A stretch of DNA of 64,000 bases. It comes from Methanoregula sp. UBA154. Lineage in GTDB: Archaea; Halobacteriota; Methanomicrobia; Methanomicrobiales; Methanospirillaceae. Positions 47,110-57,085 of this stretch are shown here, one piece after another (position 1 is the stretch's first letter; each line of letters opens with the position of its first letter). Both the position numbers and the translations under genes were made by a program. The stretch spans positions 21,329 to 85,328 of the forward strand of contig DAPW01000029.1 in the NCBI GenBank assembly GCA_002502245.1, read 5' to 3'. The notes under the pieces are model-generated. The model was not told the origin of the DNA. It searched no databases and saw only the letters and a list, made by a program, of their open reading frames with translations.

Positions 47110-47567
47110 GTAAAACTGGCTTTGTAGAAACAGGCATGAACGGGAGTTCACACTCAAACCATGAAAATCGGCAAAAGAATGTGGAGATCACGAGGGTTCC
47201 CCGCCTCAGGGCCTCTCCGAGGCACGGCGGGGCAAGACGGTTCAATCTCCCAGATTTCATTAACCGTCCGGAATCCCGCCGCGGGGCGTCCTTCGGGGCG
47301 GCGGGCGTTCATCAGAATCGGGGGTATGGGGGTATCAACCCCCATCATCGATTCTGGAATGTAACGATTTTCATGGGAAATCATTTGAAATTTTAATGAC
47401 GCTCTCGGGGCTTCGCCCTGCCGCTGGGGCACCCCCTATAGCGATATTGACGTATTACCGGTTAACTTAACTCGTCAAATCGCAATGAGCTCCCGCCCCA
47501 TTGGGGGCAGGGCTGGCGCAAGGGAGAGATTTCCAGAAAAAAAGGTTTTCTACAAAGCCGTAAAACT
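47110..47567. mobile_element. Family-1 MITE with near-perfect ends and exact 8-bp target duplication
   Basis: The element is 47118-47559 (442 bp). GGCTTTGTAGAAA at the left end is matched exactly by TTTCTACAAAGCC at the right end. GTAAAACT is repeated at 47110-47117 and 47560-47567 (8/8). Modules run A (47200-47240), B (47275-47345) and inverted C (47400-47525). It is the shortest intact copy and so the best reference for the family. Confidence 0.9.
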
Positions 47568-48547
47568 GTGTGCCTGAGCAGAAAATACACCATATGCCAC
47601 GATCCTCAAGACACACCCCGGAGGCCCCACCCGCAGGGATGAACAACCCCGGCTTTTCCGGCATGCAGGCCCGCTTCCTTCTTGCTGCCGATGATGGTTG
47701 CCCGCGATATGCTCTTCAACTCAGAATATGGCAGGGTTGGGAAGGTGATACCGGTTCAAACGGGCCGGGGCAGGTGGAGGTGAGAGGAAGGCGTATTTTG
47801 GGGATTGGGCTAACGTGATCTGTTGCTGGTTTTACGTCGGCAGGCCAGTGGCGGAGAGAGGAACCCTCCTTGCCGGAGATCGCCGGATGGTGCCGGATAT
47901 GATCTCCGCCAGGTTCCGGTCTTCACCCCACGGTGTCCACCCGCGTGTTCCGCTGCCCGTGACAGGATAAAGGGGAATGGCGGGACAGACGGTGGATTCC
48001 TGTCTCCCGTGGTTCATCGCCGACGGAGAGGGCCGGTCTGGTGGACAAACCGGGATTTTTTTCATAGCCGGCACCGTGTCCACCAGTTCCGGGATCTACC
48101 GGGTGAGCCCCCGGGCACCCCGGAGCGGAGTGAAAGGGAGAATGGCCGGGGTCCGGTGGTTTCCGGCCCTGTTCCGCAGGGGTTACGTTGCTGTCTGTGT
48201 TTTACGTCAGACGGATAATCATGGAAGTGAATCTTCTCCAGGCAGGGAATCTCTCTCCGGAAACCTTCATCAGGTATCATCGAAGCCGGCGCAGGGAATC
48301 CCTTCGGGCACCCCGCTGCATCGACACTGGATCGGTTAAAACAAGCCGGATCCATTATCTCCACGACAGATCATTCAGGCATGATAACGATTGAATCAAC
48401 TGGTGATACGGATCATTTCACTGCTGAAAAAATAACATATGAAACTCCTGACCGTACATCTCATTATGAAGATAGGTAATCCTTTATTCCTGGTTTAATA
48501 AACAAAGTCTGGTGACATCTCAGTTAAAAAAATAAAGAGATTTGATA
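47568..48547. other. Long intergenic stretch with one element-E copy
   Basis: No coding frame is convincing on either strand. 47785-47905 carries a repeat (E) with GGGGATTGGGCTAACGTGATC, GGTTTTACGTCGG and CCGGAGATCGCCGGATG that recurs near 51990-52055 and 54233-54335. AT-rich sequence at 48400-48540 probably holds the promoter of the next gene. Confidence 0.4.
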
Positions 48548-48575
48548 ATGCCATCAGAAAGCGGTGCGATCTCTC

Positions 48576-48674
48576 GTGAAAATCATGCTGTGGGGCGGCA
48601 TGGTCATCCTGTTGACCGTAACGGTCGTTCCGATCCTATGCGGACCCGGAGTATCATCCCTTTGCAATGGATGA
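48576..48674 (+). CDS. Possible 32-residue hydrophobic peptide coupled to the lipoprotein gene
   Basis: A GTG-started frame encodes a short peptide with a single hydrophobic run (MLWGGMVILLTVTVVPIL). Its TGA overlaps the ATG at 48671 as ATGA, a layout typical of translational coupling. It may be a leader peptide or a chance frame. Confidence 0.25.
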   Translation: MKIMLWGGMVILLTVTVVPILCGPGVSSLCNG

Positions 48675-49438
48675 GAACCCGGCTACCTTCACTGCTCCTC
48701 ATCATCATCCTTCTCTCTGTTTCTGGATGTACGCAGCCGGAAGATGCACTCACCCCGGGGCAAAAAAATTCTGAAAAAACCATACACCTTCAGGAATCTG
48801 TCACTGATTATTCAGCAACGGTTGAAGAACTGTTACAGGATGGTGGCCCCACGATCACGCGGGATATCCTCATCAGGCGGCCCTATATGTACCGTGTCGT
48901 GGATTCCGATGGCTGTCACACGCTCTCTGACGGCTATATACGCTGGTCATATTGTACCGGATCAGCGACAGCAACGTATTTTGAAGACCCTTCGGTCCGG
49001 GGTTTCTTCAATGATCTGGATTACCAGCAGATATTCACGAATATGCTGGTTGAGAGTCCCGGTACGATGGTTGGGAACGGTACCATCGGGGGTTCCGGCA
49101 CGTGGATCATCGACTCGACACCTGCCCCCGGACGGTACCACCTGAGGTATACGTGGAGTACGGTCCGTCTGTGGATAGATATGAAGACCGGGATGATTCT
49201 CCGGGCGGAATTTATCCCGGATGACACAACGAACGTGGGGATCATCCGCTTCCATAATGTGACGGTGAACCGGGGGATCCCCGACACGGTATTCACGTTT
49301 GTTCCGGATCCCGGAATGGAACTTATCAATCAGAAGGCCGGGCGGTTTACGGAAAATCTCGAGGGGAAATCAGGGTATTCACAGGAAGCCACACCCTGTA
49401 CAGACTGCCCCCTGCCCATTCGGACTCCTCTGCAGTGA
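48671..49438 (+). CDS. LolA-like lipoprotein
   Basis: 255 residues. The signal MRTRLPSLLLIIILLSVSGC ends in a lipobox cysteine. The mature protein has a long beta-rich body: DILIRRPYMYRVVDSDGCH, WIIDSTPAPGRYHLRYTW, LWIDMKTGMILRAEFI and a final VFTFVPDPGMELI, which resembles the half-barrel of LolA-like/outer-membrane-lipoprotein-sorting proteins found in some methanogens. The likely role is binding a hydrophobic ligand outside the membrane. ATG at 48638 in the same frame is an alternative start. Confidence 0.7.
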   Translation: MRTRLPSLLLIIILLSVSGCTQPEDALTPGQKNSEKTIHLQESVTDYSATVEELLQDGGPTITRDILIRRPYMYRVVDSDGCHTLSDGYIRWSYCTGSATATYFEDPSVRGFFNDLDYQQIFTNMLVESPGTMVGNGTIGGSGTWIIDSTPAPGRYHLRYTWSTVRLWIDMKTGMILRAEFIPDDTTNVGIIRFHNVTVNRGIPDTVFTFVPDPGMELINQKAGRFTENLEGKSGYSQEATPCTDCPLPIRTPLQ

Positions 49439-49574
49439 GCTGAGGAAAACACGGAATGACTGGTCGATTGTCGCATAGGTAATTTTGTTTTTATTGAATG
49501 GACACCGGGGATTGTCTTCGATGGATACGTGTTCTGTTCCTGGAACGGATGGTGCGATCAAGCCCCGGTGTGGT

Positions 49575-50369
49575 GCATCCCCCCGTTCCCTCTTTTGCGG
49601 AGACAATCCTGTGGGAGGGCCGGATCCGGAAAAACAACTTCGCCCGCCGCCTGGGCGCCGGGTTGCGATAGTGCTGTATTGCCTGTATAAAAAAACAGGA
49701 CGGTTAAATAAACATCCCACCATGGCATCGCATGCGCCCCCGCCCCCGACAAGAGCAGGGCTGGCGCAAGGATGGTGATCTTATCTTTTTAAAAAAAAAG
49801 GTTTCCTATGAAAATCGAATTCTTTAGAGACAGGATAATGGGGGTTGAGACCCCCATACCCCCGATTATGATATATGCCGCCGCCCCCGACGGGGCGCCC
49901 CCGCGGCGGATCAATGACTGCGCTCTCAAAAAAAACACCGAACTGCCCCGCCGTGCCTCGGAGAGGCCCTGAGGCGGGGAACCCTCACTCGATCACCGGG
50001 TTCTTCCTGATTTTCATGGTTTGGGTGTGAACGCCCGTTCATATGCGTTTCCTATGAAAATTGAATTCTTTAGAGACAGAAGAATGGGGGCTGATGCCCC
50101 CATAACCCCGATTATGAAGTTGCCGCCGCCCCTGACGGGGCGCCCCCGCGGCGGATCAATGACTGCTCTCTCTAAAAAAAACACCGAACTGCCCTGCCGT
50201 GGCTCGGAGAGCCCCTGAGGCGGGGAACCCTCATATCTGCGATTTTCATGGTTCCGGTGTGAACTGACAAAGTTCATGCCCGTTTCTACAGAGCAGACAT
50301 TTTCATTCAGGGAATCATCAATGAACTTAAAATCCCTGTTTTTATTTGGGATTCTTTTAAGGACTCACC
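49575..50369. repeat. Rearranged MITE cluster with tandem B-A modules
   Basis: An inverted C (49580-49780) is followed by two head-to-tail copies of inverted B-A (about 49803-50035 and 50049-50295), repeating with a period near 246 bp from TTTCCTATGAAAAT. A family-1 right end CGTTTCTACAGAGCA ends at 50295. Immediately after it, 50302-50369 is a family-3 right arm ending GGACTCACC. No left end pairs with either, so this is a composite of at least two elements. Confidence 0.7.
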
Positions 50370-50433
50370 AAAGATTTTAAGGAGCCGGTCCCTATGAGCT
50401 GATCAACCGGTGAATAACAGCCGGGGGAGATGA

Positions 50434-51282
50434 ATGCTGGCAGGAATCGGTGATGTTGCAGCCACGTCGCTTATCACGCTGTATTGTCATGCCATCGATA
50501 CCCGCTCAGACAATCCCATCCTTGCTGATGCAAAATCTGTTGAGATTGCAGCAGCACTGGACCGGATGCTCGCCCGCTCGGAAGAACCGCTCGCGAGGAC
50601 CCTTGTCTCCCGCACGCTGGACAAGAGCATCGTCATCCATATCGCGATCCGCGCAAAAAAATACGATGAGTATGTACGGGATTTCCTTTCCCGGTACCCG
50701 GATGGCGTTGTTGTCAATATCGGCTGCGGGCTCGATTCACGGTTCCTGCGGATCGATAACGGCCGCGTGGTCTTCTGGGACCTGGACCTGCCGGAGATAA
50801 TCGCGATCAAAAAAGATTTTTTTACCGAAAATGATCGGTATCACCTGGTTGCGTCATCGGTACTGGATTATGGCTGGATGGCGCAGGTCCGCCGGCACAA
50901 GGGGCCGTTCCTGTTCATGGCAGAAGGGGTGTTCATGTATCTTGACGGGGAGGATGTCCGCTCGCTGGTACTGGAACTCAAAAAAACATTCCCGGGCTCC
51001 GAACTGGTCTGCGAGGTGGAGAATTCCTTCTGGCTCGGTCCCCTGACAAAGAAGATGGTCAGCTACAAGCTGCAGCGCCAGTTCCACCTGGGAGAGGGTG
51101 CCCTGTTCCGGTCCGGCATCCGCGACAGCCGGGAGATGGAACAGTGGGACAGCGGGATCCGCTTCCTTGATGACTGGAGTTACTTTGATTCGGATGAGCA
51201 GAAACTGGGGCTGCTCCGGCTGTTCAGGCACATCGGGTGGCTCCGGAAGACCCAGTGGACGGTCCATTACCGGCTGGGCTGA
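50434..51282 (+). CDS. SAM-dependent methyltransferase (LCMT/PPM family)
   Basis: 282 residues. VVNIGCGLDSRFLRID is the family's SAM-binding motif I and VFWDLDLPEI the next acidic strand. FLFMAEGVFMYLD matches the leucine carboxyl methyltransferase/polyketide O-methyltransferase group. Acceptor unknown. GGGGGAGATGA directly precedes the ATG. The rearranged MITE cluster ends 64 bp upstream. Confidence 0.88.
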   Translation: MLAGIGDVAATSLITLYCHAIDTRSDNPILADAKSVEIAAALDRMLARSEEPLARTLVSRTLDKSIVIHIAIRAKKYDEYVRDFLSRYPDGVVVNIGCGLDSRFLRIDNGRVVFWDLDLPEIIAIKKDFFTENDRYHLVASSVLDYGWMAQVRRHKGPFLFMAEGVFMYLDGEDVRSLVLELKKTFPGSELVCEVENSFWLGPLTKKMVSYKLQRQFHLGEGALFRSGIRDSREMEQWDSGIRFLDDWSYFDSDEQKLGLLRLFRHIGWLRKTQWTVHYRLG

Positions 51283-51395
51283 AGCGGGTCCCGTGCCCCG
51301 GGACGCGGGCGTACGCCTGCGCAGGTGGTTTACCCGTCGGCAGGGACCGGGACAAAAGAGGCACCTGATGGCCGGAGAGAGCCGGACGGGATCCC

Positions 51396-51920
51396 CTATC
51401 CTGAAGGGGAGAAAACCTTGCCCATCAGCACCAGGTCCTCGTAGGAATCGTTCAGTCGGAAAGCCTGTTTTTTCACCCCCTCCTTTTCATACCCCAGCCG
51501 CTGGTACAGCCTGATGGCACCCGGATTTGTCGCTGCCACCATGCACTCCATGCGGAGATATCCCCGGCTGCGGGCTTCTTCTTCAAGAAACCGGAGTGCC
51601 CGGTTACCGATCCCCCGTCCCCAGAAGGGAGGTTCGATATAGAGAAAAAAAGTCGCTGCATGGGAAAGCCGGGTTCCCGGGGGCTGTGCGTAAAACCCGG
51701 CACCGCCGATGATCCGGCCGTTTGCGTGAATGCCCCAGAGAGACATGATGCCGGTCTGTATGTATGACCACAACGCATTCGTCGCTTCAATGGGAACCGG
51801 CGGGATGGTTTCAAAATGTTCGGCTATCTCCGGAATATTGGAGAGTTCATTGATCCGGGGAAGGTCAGTCTCCTGCAGGGGAATAAACTGTATTGGGAGT
51901 GCTGGTGAATCATGAACCAT
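51396..51920 (-). CDS. GNAT family N-acetyltransferase
   Basis: 174 residues. The acetyl-CoA-binding stretch is FLYIEPPFWGRGIGNRALRFLEEEA, with the R-G-x-G-N pyrophosphate loop, followed by LRMECMVAATNPGAIRLYQRLGYEKEGV, the usual beta-6/7 end of GNAT enzymes (RimJ-like). It would acetylate a protein N-terminus, polyamine or small amine. The gene converges on the methyltransferase gene. Confidence 0.9.
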   Translation of the reverse strand: MVHDSPALPIQFIPLQETDLPRINELSNIPEIAEHFETIPPVPIEATNALWSYIQTGIMSLWGIHANGRIIGGAGFYAQPPGTRLSHAATFFLYIEPPFWGRGIGNRALRFLEEEARSRGYLRMECMVAATNPGAIRLYQRLGYEKEGVKKQAFRLNDSYEDLVLMGKVFSPSG

Positions 51921-52324
51921 AAAAAAAAGGGGGGGGAGAAGACGATAAAGGTAATTCCTCAGGCCATGCCTGCGCGCCGAAATGATGGAAGGGCGGTTTT
52001 GGGGATCGGCTTATGTCACCTATTGCGGGTTTCACGTCGGGAGGGATCGTGACGGGGGGCACACCACCTACGGTAGGAGGGAGGGCCCGGGCTCGCAGGA
52101 TTATACCATTGAAAGTCTGCCTGAAAATTTTCAAACGGGATCTGGTTAAAAATAAAAGATCACGATCCAACTGAACAGAAATTCTGATGCGATCGATCCG
52201 GATAAAATTTTCAACCGGGTCATGCACCAGCAGGATTTCTAACACGAAAACAGCCACCAATTCAATAAGGAATGTATAATACATCCGGCCTTAACCGGTA
52301 ATTAACAATCTTAAGGAGAGCTGG
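51921..52324. other. Intergenic with one element-E copy
   Basis: 51990-52055 repeats the E core (GGGGATCGGCTTATGTCACC, GGGTTTCACGTCGG). A TATA box TGTATAATAC (52273-52282) lies about 47 bp before the next gene's ATG; a start near 52303 would leave a short leader with TTAAGGAG. Confidence 0.45.
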
Positions 52325-54208
52325 ATGTCCGGGAGTTTCAGACTATATTCAGGAAAGAACACGAACCTTTCCCCTCTTGTTTTTCTCATCATTATCGTAC
52401 TGGTTCTTTTGGGAGGCTGTACGTCGACCAGGGATACCGGTTACAATCAGATAAAGGATCCTGCTGTTGGTTCAACGGTTTCAACCGGCATAGCGAACGG
52501 GAGTGACTCAAAGGGTACTCCCACCGGCCCGGTCCAGTCGGCCGGTACGTATGATTACAGCGTTGAACTTGCAAAACTGCCAGAAGTCACAAACGGGTAC
52601 CTAAACCCGGCAACAGTTGCCCATTACAGGCAGCTGATTGACCGTCTTAATAGAACAGACCCCGGCGCTGCGAGATGGGCAGTCAGCACCGGCCTCTTTG
52701 CAGAGAACAGGAATATTTCCGATGCGGAGACCCGGTTTGTGGACGTGGTCTCCGGAACGGACGACCCTCTCCGCATACTGGTGACAAAGTGGGTGATGGA
52801 CGGGGTCGGTGAAAGCGAGGCAGGCTGGGCCGCAGGTGCCTCGTTCCCTTCCGGGGAGTTCGGCTTCCTGAGCGATGACCTGCAGATGATCGAGTCGGTG
52901 AAAGGCCCTGCCGATCCTGCGGCAAAAGAGCGATTGAAGGCGATCATCAGTGCTTCAGCCGGAGATTATGAGCTGAAAAAGGGTCTTTACCTTATCGATG
53001 AGTATGGCGTCCCGGATAAGAACCGTTTCAGTTTTCCTGTACCCGCATACAACACCCAGCTCAGTGTCCTTCTCGATCTCCTGAAAGACACGGATATTTC
53101 CCCGGCATACTACCGGGTTGCTCTTGCTGCCGGTATCGATTACGGGGCTGTAGAGGCGATCGGCGACACGGACGTCCGGGCGTCCCTCCCGGGGTACGTG
53201 AAGGACACGGTCACTTTCACGTCCGGGACGGACCGCATGCTCAGGGAGAAGGGGATCAGCTGGCAGGCCACGGACTACCCGCTGGAAGCGGATATCATCC
53301 TGCTGTGGGGAGCGACAGGAACGATGCGCCCCTACCCGTACGACAGCAGGCAGGAGAAGTACCCTCCGGACTACCAGCCCTGGAGGCACCCCTCGTGGGA
53401 GAGCGAGTTCTATAAAAGCCCTATGGGGATTAAGGATTTTACGTGGAGTTTTGTCTCCCTCCGGACCCTTGAGGAGATGCGCGATGAGATGATGAATATG
53501 AGCATCCCCTCAACGCTGACCGGCTATATCGCAGCCGGGTACAAAGGGAAGTATAATGAATACCGCGATGTGAAGACGAATTACCGTTCAATCCTCAATA
53601 CCTCGTCCGGGAATCCCGTCTATTCCCGGGACAGGACAAATGTCAACCTGGACTGGGAGAATTTCCGGACTACCGGTGTGTTCGACTCTGCCTGTCTCTC
53701 CGGCGATCTCTTCTTCCACGGGGTGGATGAGAACGCCTGCTACGACAAGCTCCTTGACGAGAAGACTCTCTCGCGGAGTATCAATATCGCTGCGCTCCCC
53801 GGGGCAGCGGTCAAGCACCGGGAGGACGGTGTGAGCCTGCGGACCTTTACGCATTTCCCGGTCCTCTTCACGTTCGACCTGAACGGGAGTGTGCTGAGCG
53901 CGTATCCCGGTGACAAGAGTGCGGTGGATAAATACAACCGGGCAATATCCCACCACACCCATGTGTCTTCGGAATCAGGCCGTCTCGTCCTGGAAAACAT
54001 CTATTATGCGTTTGTGAAAATTCCCTGGTCGAATTATGCGGACAGGGACCTTTTCTCCGGTGTATACATGGATGGCGCTACCCCGACGGGCTATCCCGGC
54101 ACTGCCAAAGGCGGGTTCATCCCGGCATCGGACGCCCTGTACCGTCTTCCCTCCGGCTATCTTTTCAGGAATCCTGTCGCAAGCGTCATCGATTATGAGA
54201 AAGCCTGA
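52325..54208 (+). CDS. Large lipoprotein, unknown function
   Basis: 627 residues. A signal (LSPLVFLIIIVLVLLGGC) with lipobox is followed by a low-complexity Gly/Thr/Ser linker, then a long mixed domain with many aromatic and Pro residues (e.g. WRHPSWESEFYKSPMGIKDF). The C-terminal part from about 450 has HTHVSSESGRLVLENIYYAFVKIPWSNY. I do not recognise a catalytic motif or named family. It should be anchored on the outer face of the membrane. A TATA box and an AAGGAG site give it its own promoter. Confidence 0.75.
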   Translation: MSGSFRLYSGKNTNLSPLVFLIIIVLVLLGGCTSTRDTGYNQIKDPAVGSTVSTGIANGSDSKGTPTGPVQSAGTYDYSVELAKLPEVTNGYLNPATVAHYRQLIDRLNRTDPGAARWAVSTGLFAENRNISDAETRFVDVVSGTDDPLRILVTKWVMDGVGESEAGWAAGASFPSGEFGFLSDDLQMIESVKGPADPAAKERLKAIISASAGDYELKKGLYLIDEYGVPDKNRFSFPVPAYNTQLSVLLDLLKDTDISPAYYRVALAAGIDYGAVEAIGDTDVRASLPGYVKDTVTFTSGTDRMLREKGISWQATDYPLEADIILLWGATGTMRPYPYDSRQEKYPPDYQPWRHPSWESEFYKSPMGIKDFTWSFVSLRTLEEMRDEMMNMSIPSTLTGYIAAGYKGKYNEYRDVKTNYRSILNTSSGNPVYSRDRTNVNLDWENFRTTGVFDSACLSGDLFFHGVDENACYDKLLDEKTLSRSINIAALPGAAVKHREDGVSLRTFTHFPVLFTFDLNGSVLSAYPGDKSAVDKYNRAISHHTHVSSESGRLVLENIYYAFVKIPWSNYADRDLFSGVYMDGATPTGYPGTAKGGFIPASDALYRLPSGYLFRNPVASVIDYEKA

Positions 54209-54232
54209 AGCACAACCCTCCTTTTTTCCCAA

Positions 54233-54335
54233 TGGTTTCATATCCGGGCTTATGTTTCAGTGGTTGTTTACACGTCGGCTGGGGCCGTGGAGGAACGGGG
54301 CACCATTTCCGCCGGAGATTGCCGGATAAGGCACT
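54233..54335. repeat. Element-E copy 3
   Basis: TCCGGGCTTATGTTTCAG, ACACGTCGGCTGGGG and CCGGAGATTGCCGGATAAGG align with the E copies at 47785 and near 51990. It lies between two convergent lipoprotein genes. No terminal repeats were recognised. Confidence 0.4.
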
Positions 54336-54421
54336 GCCGGGGAACAGTACCCCGGAGGCACCTGTCTTTCGTCGACGCCCGGGAACCGGGGACATGACCC
54401 CCTCCCTCAGCACCCGGCTGA

Positions 54422-55483
54422 CTACTCCCGCATCCAGCCCTCATCGAGCAGAATGTACATCCGCTCTGCATCCACGGTGAGCGCGAAGCGGTAGGTTTCC
54501 GGGCAGACGCTGCACACCTGGCAGGTAATGATATCCAGCTCGATCTTCTGCACATTCCGGACCTCGATGCCGTATACCGCCTGGTAGTAATGCGTGATGA
54601 TCTTTTCATCGGTCGGCGCCCGTATGTACACCCGCCCGGAGTTCTCTTCCCAGACCTGCCATGGCGTCTTCTCGCACTGCATCGGCTGGTACCAGAGGGA
54701 TACCTCGGAACCGATCAGGTACTGGCCCACCTCGTCCCATTTCCCGTCAATCACCGCAGACTGGACGATACCGTCATATGTCAGCATCAGGGTAATCGAA
54801 TGCTCCGTGATGACCTGGGCAGTCACCGCCCCGGTCCGGTTGCCATACCCGGCGTGGCTGCTGGTGAAGGTCCAGGTGAGGTTGTGCGAAACCGGATCCG
54901 ACCCGGCAGGAACATCACTGGCAAACACGAGGCCGGAACCGTCGTACGCGTACGTTGGCGCTCCCCGTATCCATGATTCGGCGAGTGTTTTGCGCTGGTT
55001 CTCGTCCAGCGTCCGGGTAAACTCAACCGTTTCCTGGAGTTTCTTCCGGATCTCTATGAGCCCGGCCGGCATGTAGTCATTGACATTGTACGTGGTCACG
55101 GTCTTTGACTTCCCGTTCTCCGCAAACGTGATATCCGCAAACCCGACGTCGGTGACGTAATTCTGCCCCTCGTCATACCGTTCGCCGAAGGAAGCGAAGT
55201 TATTGTCGGTAAATACCCGGACGATCCCGTTGTACTGCTCCGGTGTCAGGTTCTTTACAGACCGTGCGGTGATGTTTCCGTCAAATGACTTGATGGTGAA
55301 GCTTGCCGTGTCTTTTGTCACCACCAGTTCCTGGATCGCATACTCCGGCATCACGAACCCGCCATAGAGCCTGTACGTGATGACGGCATTTCCCGTAGCG
55401 GGCGCCGGGGCCTGCGTGCATGCGGCGATCAGCGCCGCGGCAATGAGCAGTACAGCGAATATTCCTGCTGTTCTGTGTTTCAT
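54422..55483 (-). CDS. Lipoprotein with DUF6438-like domain
   Basis: 353 residues. The signal KHRTAGIFAVLLIAAALIAAC has a lipobox. The first domain (about 30-160) with ITYRLYGGFVMPEYAIQELVV, LTPEQYNGIVRVFTDNNF and DVGFADITF resembles DUF6438. The second (about 170-353) has PTYAYDGSGLVF and a C-x2-C-x2-C cluster (CQVCSVC) near the C-terminus. Likely extracellular; function unknown. The ATG at 55483 follows GGGAGAAAG. The frame stays open far upstream but that part is not protein-like. Confidence 0.75.
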   Translation of the reverse strand: MKHRTAGIFAVLLIAAALIAACTQAPAPATGNAVITYRLYGGFVMPEYAIQELVVTKDTASFTIKSFDGNITARSVKNLTPEQYNGIVRVFTDNNFASFGERYDEGQNYVTDVGFADITFAENGKSKTVTTYNVNDYMPAGLIEIRKKLQETVEFTRTLDENQRKTLAESWIRGAPTYAYDGSGLVFASDVPAGSDPVSHNLTWTFTSSHAGYGNRTGAVTAQVITEHSITLMLTYDGIVQSAVIDGKWDEVGQYLIGSEVSLWYQPMQCEKTPWQVWEENSGRVYIRAPTDEKIITHYYQAVYGIEVRNVQKIELDIITCQVCSVCPETYRFALTVDAERMYILLDEGWMRE

Positions 55484-55772
55484 GGTCTTTCTCCCTGCCG
55501 GACGGTTCTTTCCGTTATCCATGATGCTCCCAGGTTGTTCATAAATTTTCTTCTGGTGACAATCATCCGGGCATTGCCTGCCCGGAAAATGCCGGCATGG
55601 CTTTCCTGCGATGGTACATCCTCTCTGACGAACGGTTCCTCGCCGGGATCCTATTCTCATCCTGCAGAATTTGCCTGAGAGCAGGGTTTCATACCGGATT
55701 TTTGCCATGAGAAAATCTGTATAGCTCCATAACCAAATGGAGGTCATGGCAGGAAAGGAACGGTGGTAAATA

Positions 55773-57085
55773 ATGTCACGGTCAGACGACATCAGAGCAA
55801 CGGTGGAGCAGCAGGTTATCAACGCGTACCCGGACAACACCGCCCCGGGCGCAGCCGTTCTGCTGGTCAAAGACGGAGAGATCCTCTGCCGCACGGCGGT
55901 CGGCCGGGCAAACCTCGAGCACCAGATCCCGATGCAGCCCGGTATGCCCTTCCGGCATCCCTGACCAAGCCGATCACCTGCACTGCGGTGCTGCAGCTGG
56001 TCGAATCCGGGCAGCTGGCGCTGAACGATACGATCGATCGCCTGCTGCCGGGGTATCCCCGTGGTGAAACGCCCGTCACGGTCGAACACCTGATGACGCA
56101 CACCTCAGGGATTCCCGAGTACACGGAACTCCCGGCGTGGTGGGCGATCCATCGCCAGGATGTGAGCACCGGCCAGCTGATGGATCTCTTCAAGGCACTG
56201 CCGCACGCCTTTCCCCCGGGAACAGAATGGTTGTACAGTAATTCGGGCTACCTCGTGCTGGGAGCCATCATCGAAGCGGTCTCCGGGATGAGCTATGGGG
56301 AATTTGTTTCCCGGCATATTTTTGCACCGCTGGGGATGTCATCCACGTTCTATGACCCGGATCCCGGCCGCATCGTCCCGCACCTGGTCAGCGGGTACTC
56401 CCGGGTGCCGGGGGGCTACGCGAATGCTGAATATTTCAGCCTCACCCATTTCCATGCGGTCGGCGGGCTCACCTCAACCGTGGACGATCTCGCCCGCTGG
56501 TTTGCCGCCCTCCGCGCCGGTACCCTGATCTCCGCCCAGTCCTTCCGCAGCATGTGGACGCCGTACAGGCTGCGGGATGGCCGCTCCGCCCGCTACGGCT
56601 ATGGCTGGTGGCTGGGCACATGCCTCGGGCAGCCCGGGGCAGAGCATTATGGATCCCGTCCTGGTTTTTCCAATTACCTCCTCGCCCTGCCCGATGACGA
56701 TCTCCTGGTCGTCATCCTGTCGAATGACGACGGGAAACTCAACCGCGTGGAACACCTGGCGGTGGAGCTGGCCGGCGCGGCCCTGGGTAAACCATATCAG
56801 CCGCCGGCTCCGTTCCCCCTGCCCGCGCCGGAACTCGGCCGCCTTGCGGGAACGTACCGTACCCGGGAAGGCACCCTGCTGACCCTTGTCTTCGAGGCGG
56901 GGCAGCTGACCCTCCGGAATCCGGCCGGAGAACAGTTCATGCTCCAGCCAATGACTCCCGGGGAATTTTTCTTCCCGGAGATCCCGGAGTCCCGGATTGT
57001 GTTTTCCGGAGAGGAAAACGGCGGGACCACCCTCGAATGGCGGCCCCGCCGGGGTATTCCCGTCAAGGCACGGAAAACCGCCTGA
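55773..57085 (+). pseudogene. Frameshifted serine hydrolase (beta-lactamase/class C-like)
   Basis: The N-terminal part (55773-55964: MSRSDDIRATVEQQVINAY to PGMPFR) and the C-terminal part (from about 55956 in another frame) belong to one gene. At 55955/55956 the expected ...PFRIASLTK reads ...PFR then shifts, consistent with loss of four bases (or net one). Downstream all catalytic motifs remain: SLTK, LYSNSGY and HYGSRPGFSN, followed by a C-terminal lipocalin-like tail. The family cleaves esters, D-peptides or beta-lactams. It is either a real pseudogene, a sequencing error, or a programmed shift. Confidence 0.75.

Noticed and set aside
49803..50295. Possible CRISPR array
   Set aside because: The repeats are long (~246 bp), contain GC hairpins, and occur singly elsewhere with transposon-type ends; there are no short regular repeat-spacer units and no cas genes.
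55484..56101. N-terminal extension of the DUF6438-like lipoprotein
   Set aside because: The extension would bury the lipoprotein signal and overlap the beta-lactamase-like gene.
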